DNA from: Dyella caseinilytica
GTDB taxonomy: Bacteria; Pseudomonadota; Gammaproteobacteria; Xanthomonadales; Rhodanobacteraceae
NCBI RefSeq assembly: GCF_016865235.1
Contig: NZ_CP064030.1
Span: 1,178,001 to 1,242,000 of the forward strand
Direction: 5' to 3'
Length of the DNA stretch: 64,000 bases
Below are positions 59,251 through 64,000 of this stretch, one piece after another. The first letter of the stretch is position 1. Each line of letters opens with the position of its first letter. The position numbers and the translations under genes were made by a program. The notes under the pieces were generated by a model. It was not told the DNA's origin. It did no database searches and saw only the letters and a program-made list of their open reading frames with translations.

Positions 59251-60605
59251 TCGTCCCCCTGCTCAACATTGGCTTGAATTAGTTCGCCGAGACCGAAGTA
59301 AGGTACAGCTCCAAATTGCCCGGCAAGGTACCCTGCTTCGAGGTTGGCTTGTGATCTGACTTTAATTTCCGCTAGAGAATAGAAATGTGAGGCGCCATCG
59401 CCGTCCTTCTCAGCAAACCATATCTGATCACGTCGAAGCAAATTACCGGAAAGTATGTTCGTGTCGTGGGTCGAAAATAAAAGCTGCGCTTGGCCCGGAT
59501 TGCTTTCCGGGTCAGAAAATAGTCGGATGAGTTCGCGGCTCACAAGAGGATGCAGGGTGGTGTTCAGTTCATCGACCACCAAGACTCCGCCATTTATTAG
59601 GCGAGTTAGGGCTGGGCCTAATAGCTTTAGTAGTGAAATTGTTCCGGCGCTTTCAAGATTTAGTGGAATTTTGTGTGATTTTCCGTCAGCGCCCGCATGA
59701 AGAAGTTCGACACGCAAAGAGTTTTCTTTTTCCACTTCGACAGCTTCGGATGATATGTGGCGCTTTACAAGAAGCTCGAATTCGCTAATAAATGCCTTTG
59801 CTTTTTCATCTATAGGCACGCTGCTAAAATTCATGTCAGTAATGCCGATGTCAGCTGCTGTCAGAAATCGTAATGCTGATTTTTTTTGATCCTCATCGTC
59901 GCCAAAGTGTTTTTTAAGTTGACTGGAAATCGAGCCAAGGGAGGTCTGAGAGTTTTCTGTTCGACGGGCGAAGCTATTCCGAAAGAAATCATATATGATG
60001 GATAACTGCTCGTGGGAGTTTTGTGCTGCAGCGGATAAAAACAAGCTATTAGGTCTTACGAGCTTCGCGATTTGTCGATTTTCACCTCGAAGGCTTTTGC
60101 CAAAATAGAAAACATCTTCGTTTTCAATGTTTCGATGAAATAGGACGGACCGTGTCTGTCGAGCCGCGACAATAGGGTATGCGTATAACCACTCACTTAA
60201 TACGCGCTTATCATCAATTGAGTAACCATAGTGATATCTGGTGTCGCCTATGATGATGTCTGCGTCGTATGTGGCGGGCGCGCTACTGGACCCGTCATCT
60301 AATAAGAACGGTTGGTAGGGCGTGCGGTCATCTGCGTCGCCTTGCTTATGCGAATTGCTTATGAAGCGCACAAAGCAGTGCAGCCCATGCAGCATTGTCG
60401 ACTTTCCAGATGCGTTTGCGCCATATAGCGCAAGAACTGGCAAAAGTCTTATAGGACTCCGGGTCGTAGATTGTGCTTTATCGACCGTGTTTGAGGTGGG
60501 CTCAATCAGGCCTGACTCAGCATCTTTCAGCTTCGAGGCAACCAAGGAAATCTCTTGGTAGTCGCGAATCGATAGATGATTGCGAATTCCAAATCTGATT
60601 AGCAT
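59247..60605 (-). CDS. AAA-family ATPase RloA-like (AbiLi-like)
   Basis: 452 residues from the ATG at 60605 (an in-frame extension upstream is rejected). N-terminal IRNHLSIRDYQEISLVAS, the ATP-binding loop LYGANASGKSTMLHGL (about 62-77), and the C-terminal Walker B/signature LVVDELNTTLHPLVSRELIRLF and LLFSTHDTNIL. This is the AAA_21/OLD-like ATPase fold. With RloB it forms a two-gene defence unit like AbiL; the likely outcome is abortive infection. Base composition is AT-richer than the flanks. Confidence 0.86.
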   Translation of the reverse strand: MLIRFGIRNHLSIRDYQEISLVASKLKDAESGLIEPTSNTVDKAQSTTRSPIRLLPVLALYGANASGKSTMLHGLHCFVRFISNSHKQGDADDRTPYQPFLLDDGSSSAPATYDADIIIGDTRYHYGYSIDDKRVLSEWLYAYPIVAARQTRSVLFHRNIENEDVFYFGKSLRGENRQIAKLVRPNSLFLSAAAQNSHEQLSIIYDFFRNSFARRTENSQTSLGSISSQLKKHFGDDEDQKKSALRFLTAADIGITDMNFSSVPIDEKAKAFISEFELLVKRHISSEAVEVEKENSLRVELLHAGADGKSHKIPLNLESAGTISLLKLLGPALTRLINGGVLVVDELNTTLHPLVSRELIRLFSDPESNPGQAQLLFSTHDTNILSGNLLRRDQIWFAEKDGDGASHFYSLAEIKVRSQANLEAGYLAGQFGAVPYFGLGELIQANVEQGDE

Positions 60606-60889
60606 GGCGTCCTCTAAGTGAGAAATTTGCCATATTTTTGCAGAAATCGACCTTGAATGGAATGGTTGACCCCTTTGGGGCTGAGGGGTGAAGGGAGTCA
60701 CCATTTTGCCGCTCAGGTGAAAGAGCATACAGTCGCTCGCCTCGGACCATCGCGGAGGATGGTGTCTCCCGAGTTAGTGGGGCCAAAAAGCTAGGGCCGG
60801 AGTGCAATTCGGGGGTATTGCGGTGGAATGGGAAAAAAGGGGTCAAGGAAATAAGAAAAAAGGGGCAGAGCCCTTTTTCGGAGCCGCCT

Positions 60890-61327
60890 ATGTCTGTAGA
60901 TGCAAGAAGCTTTTCCTATCCGACGCGACTTGCCTGGATGCTCATGGCGCTATCGATATTGCTTGCAGTGGGGTTGGTGTTATCTCCCGGCAGTATGAAG
61001 CTGCCGGGCTGGTTGATCATGGGTATCATTATTTCCGTACCCTTTGGTCTTGGCTTGATGGCGCTGCGTTATCGGATTGTCGTCGGAGCGACGACGATTG
61101 ACGTTATCGGCTTTAAGCGCAGGTGTTATGCCTTAGCCGAAGCAGAGCGCATTGCGGTTGAACGTACTGCCAAGGGAGGCCGAGTCGCGATCATCTTTTT
61201 CAAAGACGGTACTAGTTTTACTGTCTCCGATACGGTTGCCGAATTCAGAGATTTTTTAAACCTTCTGAGTGAGCGCACATCGTTGCCCATTGCCAAGCCG
61301 GTATGGGATCCCAACATATTGCACTAA
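60890..61327 (+). CDS. Small membrane protein with PH-like domain
   Basis: 145 residues from the ATG at 60890 with GGAG six bases before it. Two membrane helices (about 15-60: RLAWMLMALSILLAVGLVL and GWLIMGIIISVPFGLGLMAL) and a C-terminal beta-rich domain (VGATTIDVIGFKRRCYALAEAERIAVERTAKGGRVAIIFFKDGTSFTVSDTVAEFRDFLNLL) that resembles bacterial PH-like domains. No strong family name. It precedes the RiPP genes on the same strand and may belong to that locus. Confidence 0.7.
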   Translation: MSVDARSFSYPTRLAWMLMALSILLAVGLVLSPGSMKLPGWLIMGIIISVPFGLGLMALRYRIVVGATTIDVIGFKRRCYALAEAERIAVERTAKGGRVAIIFFKDGTSFTVSDTVAEFRDFLNLLSERTSLPIAKPVWDPNILH

Positions 61328-61542
61328 AGGGGATGGAAGTCATCGAGTAACGGTGCCAAGTGCCATTATCGGGTCTATTACCGCCTGCATGACGCTAGTC
61401 CTCGAGCAGGTTAAGCACAATTGGAGCAGCATAAAATGTGATGCTTCGCTCAAATTGAGCTTTCAGCGTGAGATGTTTACTCCCGCAAATCGATCTATGC
61501 TCGTCGAGCCGCGATGTGCGGCCAATGATGGAGTAGATGATC

Positions 61543-61725
61543 ATGGGTGAGCTCAACGTCGAAACAGAACTGGCATCAACGATTCGCCCGCTGGCGCGGC
61601 TTAGTGCCACCGGCTTCGGTGCGGAGTGGGCGGATCCGAGCAGAGGTCACTTTCTGACCGTGATAACTTTGACTTCGTCCATTCACACGCCGGCAGATGG
61701 CGGTCTCGATTACGATAAAGGTTGA
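61543..61725 (+). CDS. Putative graspetide (omega-ester peptide) precursor
   Basis: 60-residue peptide from the ATG at 61543 with GGAG nine bases before (an ATG two codons upstream is less well placed). An acidic/alpha leader (MGELNVETELASTIRPLARLS) precedes a Gly-containing hinge and a C-terminal core rich in Thr/Ser then Asp (LTVITLTSSIHTPADGG-LDYDKG): hydroxyls T39, T42, T44, S45, S46, T49 and acids D52, D56, D58 could form ester cross-links. An ATP-grasp maturase gene follows at once. No known graspetide class matched by eye; precursor status is inference from size, composition and context. Confidence 0.7.
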   Translation: MGELNVETELASTIRPLARLSATGFGAEWADPSRGHFLTVITLTSSIHTPADGGLDYDKG

Positions 61726-61742
61726 TTTCAACCGGTTGGCTC

Positions 61743-61768
61743 AATGCGCCTTGGCGACAAGGCGCATT
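61743..61768 (+). terminator. Hairpin between RiPP precursor and maturase
   Basis: AATGCGCCTTG-GCGA-CAAGGCGCATT, a perfect 11-bp stem, without a U-tract. Probably a partial terminator or RNA-stabilising hairpin that lets the precursor be made in excess of the enzyme, common in RiPP operons. Confidence 0.7.
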
Positions 61769-61790
61769 GTTGTGACAGGAGACGTCTTTC

Positions 61791-62852
61791 GTGACACACG
61801 CAGTCCACATGCTTGCCTTCGAGGATGATCCGCACGTCATTGCATTGCGCTGGGCGCTTGAGCGGATGGGCGTGCCGGTCGTGCATAGCACTGGCTTGGC
61901 GCAATGGCGGGGTCGCGAGATCGGCGTCGAGATAGGGCCGGGACACGCAAGGCTGCCCGACATGGGCGACGCGCCTATCTCGGTTTGGAACCGCCGCCCG
62001 CAAGCGCCAAAGCCGAAGCCCGGCTTGCCGCAAGATGAGGCTTTCCTTGCCGGTGAGTGGCGCACTTTTTACGAAAACCTGGTCGCGACTGCGCCGCAGC
62101 TGCTGCCTTCGTTCTGGGTCAACGCACCCGCGGCAGCTTGGAATGCCGAGAACAAGCTATTGCAATTAGTGGCGGCGCGCGAGATTGGACTGACGTTTCC
62201 CGATACGGTGATGGGCAACGACGCGGGCGCGGTGCGACGACTGGCACAAAATGGCCGCGTCGTATTCAAGGCATTTCGTCCGCACGCATGGCAAGAAGAG
62301 GGCGGGGTCGCCGCGACGACTACCATACTGGATAACGACCATTTGCCCGATACACGGGTAATCGAGTTTTGCCCAGGCATCTACCAGCGTTATGTAGAAA
62401 AGACCTCTGATATTCGCGTTACCGTGGCCGGTAACCGATTGCTGGCGGTGCGCCTGCATCGACGTTCCAGAGAGGCCTATGTCGATTGGCGAATCCACGT
62501 GCTCGATAAGGATTTCTTCGCCGAGCAGATAACGCTACCTGCCGCGCTGGAGCAGCGTATCCAAGCCTTGATGGCGTCGCTAGGGTTGGTTTTCGGTTGC
62601 CTCGACTTTGTGGTCGATGCCGATGGTGCGTATCAGTTCCTGGAAATCAATCAGGCCGGACAATTCTTGTTTCTGGAAGACATGATTCCAGACATCGGCG
62701 TCATGCGCATGATGGCGTCGTTTCTGGCTGCGGGTGCGCGCGACTACTCAGTGGTCGAAGACGCTTCGCTCACCATGGCGGAATTTCGCGCCAGCGAAGC
62801 TTATGCCGCCATGGCGGACCGACTGCACATCGATGAACCTTCGATCGTTTGA
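61791..62852 (+). CDS. ATP-grasp RiPP maturase (MvdD/MvdC-like macrocyclase)
   Basis: 353 residues from a GTG at 61791 with AGGAG eight bases upstream; an ATG six codons later is an alternative. ATP-grasp fold with an N-terminal pre-ATP domain, the nucleotide lobe VVFKAFRPHAWQEEGG, the VDWRIHVLDKDFF segment and the metal-binding end CLDFVVDADGAYQFLEINQAGQFLFLED (DFVVxxDGxYxFLEINxxGQ) seen in MvdC/MvdD microviridin ligases. It should activate Asp/Glu side chains with ATP and form esters/amides in the adjacent precursor. Confidence 0.86.
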   Translation: MTHAVHMLAFEDDPHVIALRWALERMGVPVVHSTGLAQWRGREIGVEIGPGHARLPDMGDAPISVWNRRPQAPKPKPGLPQDEAFLAGEWRTFYENLVATAPQLLPSFWVNAPAAAWNAENKLLQLVAAREIGLTFPDTVMGNDAGAVRRLAQNGRVVFKAFRPHAWQEEGGVAATTTILDNDHLPDTRVIEFCPGIYQRYVEKTSDIRVTVAGNRLLAVRLHRRSREAYVDWRIHVLDKDFFAEQITLPAALEQRIQALMASLGLVFGCLDFVVDADGAYQFLEINQAGQFLFLEDMIPDIGVMRMMASFLAAGARDYSVVEDASLTMAEFRASEAYAAMADRLHIDEPSIV

Positions 62853-62926
62853 TCCCAAGCGAGCGTGGCGGCGCCAGTCGCCGTTATCGTTTTAAAAAGC
62901 TTTTTTTCTAACGCGCTGGCGTTTTA

Positions 62927-62932
62927 TATAAT
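62927..62932 (+). promoter_or_regulatory. Strong -10 box before the second PH-like gene
   Basis: TATAAT perfect match at 62927-62932 in an AT-rich stretch, 35 bases before the ATG at 62967; the -35 region is poor (TTTTCT). Suggests the last gene of the locus has its own promoter. Confidence 0.6.
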
Positions 62933-62966
62933 AGACCCAACTCAATCTGAGTGGCGGCTTTGTCAC

Positions 62967-63473
62967 ATGGAAAAGAGCTTACTTCCGAGCGCTGATCGAG
63001 GCGCATTGATTCCCAGCTTGTATCCGCGGAGCTATCGCACGCCCGTTTCTTTTCGGCTATGGCGACTGGGCTTGGCGATTGTTTTTCTTTACATCATCTA
63101 CGTCATCGCCCATCTGTCGCCTCCTGCGCATCACGCCAGTGAGCGCCTGTGGTACGCGTTGATCCTCTTGATGTTGATCGGTTGCGTGATTGCCAGCCTA
63201 AGGTCTTTTGTCGTTACGAAGAAGGTCGAGCTAACCGCTACGTCGCTCACAGTGACCCAGATGTTCTCCAAGACGGTACGCATACAGCGCAAGGATATCG
63301 CTACATGCTACGTGTTCCAGACGAGATGGATGTGCGTCGTTATTAAGCACCGGAATCCAAGGGTCGCGCCAATCCGGCTGACCTTCCTGAATTACGATGA
63401 TGCCTTCTGGGAATGGTTTTCCGGCATTCCTGGCGAGCGCGAGCCGAGCAGCCAAAATTGGTGGTCGCGCTAA
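62967..63473 (+). CDS. Small membrane protein with PH-like domain, second copy
   Basis: 168 residues from the ATG at 62967 (a GTG at 62865 is an alternative). Two helices (about 30-95: LGLAIVFLYIIYVIAHL and LWYALILLMLIGCVIASL) followed by a beta-rich C-terminal domain (VTKKVELTATSLTVTQMFSKTVRIQRKDIATCYVFQTRWMCVVIKH). Same layout as 60890-61327, though identity is low; both flank the RiPP genes. Possible role in export or immunity of the peptide; not proven. Confidence 0.65.
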   Translation: MEKSLLPSADRGALIPSLYPRSYRTPVSFRLWRLGLAIVFLYIIYVIAHLSPPAHHASERLWYALILLMLIGCVIASLRSFVVTKKVELTATSLTVTQMFSKTVRIQRKDIATCYVFQTRWMCVVIKHRNPRVAPIRLTFLNYDDAFWEWFSGIPGEREPSSQNWWSR

Positions 63474-63504
63474 AGAGGACCGCCAAAAGGGGCAGGGTCA
63501 TTTT

Positions 63505-63819
63505 TCAGACACAACTCTGATCTGTACTTCGGTCGTCAGCGATCCAGCCTTCTCCAATTTCCTCAAAGCGCACGTGGGTGGCTTCGGTGGAGCCTGCACT
63601 CATTTCCATCAGTGTTTCGACACCTTTTAGCGCGAGCGTCATGGCGCGTGGGTCCACGTAGGGTGAAAGTTGAAGTGCATCCCGCACGAGGTGGACGATG
63701 CCTTGGGCGCTTTCCAACAGCATGTACGCATCGTCCAACAGGGCGAGCGGGTTGCCGACGGGAGAGGCGTAGTAACTGGTGTTGAGGGTGAGCCAGGCTC
63801 CTGGGGCTTTCTCTTTCAT
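63505..63819 (-). CDS. Small protein of unknown function, DUF3077-like
   Basis: 104 residues from the ATG at 63819 with AAGGA seven bases before; an upstream in-frame extension is less likely. The segment PLALLDDAYMLLESAQGIVHLVRDALQ followed by DPRAMTLALKGVETLMEMSAGSTEATH is helical and resembles the small DUF3077/DUF6124 proteins of pseudomonads. No catalytic motif. Function unknown. Confidence 0.6.
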   Translation of the reverse strand: MKEKAPGAWLTLNTSYYASPVGNPLALLDDAYMLLESAQGIVHLVRDALQLSPYVDPRAMTLALKGVETLMEMSAGSTEATHVRFEEIGEGWIADDRSTDQSCV

Positions 63820-63881
63820 CGTTGTTCCTTTGCGCGATGAGGTTGGCCGCAATTCGCGACGCTGTGCATGTGCACGTTTAG

Positions 63882-63910
63882 ATCACGCCGTACATTGCAT
63901 ACGGCGTGAT
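63882..63910. repeat. Perfect 11-bp inverted repeat near the right edge
   Basis: ATCACGCCGTA-CATTGCA-TACGGCGTGAT. No T-run; lies upstream of the minus gene (63505-63819), so it may be a regulator operator for it or for a gene beyond the window. Confidence 0.5.
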
Positions 63911-64000
63911 GGGCTGCAGGAAAAATCCTGCAAGGACTATCGGGATTGGTTGACCCGTTTAGTCGTTAGCCCTGATTGCCCGACATCGCTTCGGGAAAAC

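Noticed and set aside
60810..60889. Remnant of a mobile element suggested by AAAAGGGGTCAAGG and AAAAAGGGGCAGAG
   Set aside because: Short AT/G-rich stretches only, also near 63480; no terminal repeats or transposase can be shown.

Overview
The window is a GC-rich, gene-dense chromosomal segment. Its gene content points to a gammaproteobacterium of the Xanthomonadales, most likely Rhodanobacteraceae (Dyella, Luteibacter or Rhodanobacter type). The pointers are a kynurenine-pathway pair, leucine-catabolism genes, an EF-P-like EfpL, a feoAB-DUF6587 operon, an aryl-polyene (xanthomonadin-type) cluster and many short palindromic repeats of the CGTCATTCCGGC / CGTCGTCCCGGC type. The taxonomic call is inference; no rRNA, tRNA, CRISPR array or complete insertion sequence was seen.

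Layout. 1-8.8 kb: kynU (cut by the left edge), a secreted protein, ACMSD, a FUSC membrane protein, efpL, an SDR dehydrogenase, an RcnB-like protein, two acetyltransferases and a YdeI-like protein. 9.5-29.2 kb: genes for leucine degradation (liuE, liuD, liuC, liuB, a thiolase, liuA), all on the minus strand but separated by unrelated blocks: feoAB with a Fur box, a secreted phospholipase D-like protein, an HscC/J-protein chaperone pair and a lipoprotein autotransporter protease. A leucine dehydrogenase (49 kb) and a fused acyl-CoA mutase icmF (54.8-58.4 kb) extend the branched-chain acyl-CoA theme.

29.9-42.9 kb is a tightly packed 16-gene minus-strand operon for an aryl-polyene-type lipid: two ACPs, KS/CLF, a second KS, KR, two dehydratases, thioesterase, methyltransferase, two acyltransferases, glycosyltransferase, LolA-like carrier and MMPL exporter. 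No complete AMP ligase (ApeH) is present; only what looks like its C-terminal tail, fused to the ApeI dehydratase, remains.

43.3-48.8 kb is the most unusual segment. A divergent minus-strand operon encodes three small unknown proteins, a SpeD-fold protein that has lost all three catalytic residues, an NRAMP homologue lacking two of three canonical metal ligands, and an OprB-type porin. It faces an RcnR/CsoR-like repressor gene, and a perfect 7-bp inverted repeat of the CsoR/RcnR type sits between its -35 and -10 boxes. The whole cassette is bounded by direct repeats: the 3' half of the repressor gene is duplicated on the far side. I read it as a metal-responsive uptake cassette, possibly for Mg2+ rather than Mn2+.

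48.9-58.4 kb: leucine dehydrogenase, two YXWGXW envelope proteins, a five-copy 19-bp tandem repeat, a TetR/hydrolase pair, a dicarboxylate/amino-acid symporter, and icmF carrying an in-frame palindromic repeat insertion. 58.5-64 kb is an accessory, visibly less GC-rich island: an AbiL-like (RloA/RloB) defence pair, then a compact graspetide-type RiPP locus (60-aa precursor, hairpin, ATP-grasp maturase) between two small PH-like membrane proteins, then a small unknown gene and an 11-bp inverted repeat near the right edge.
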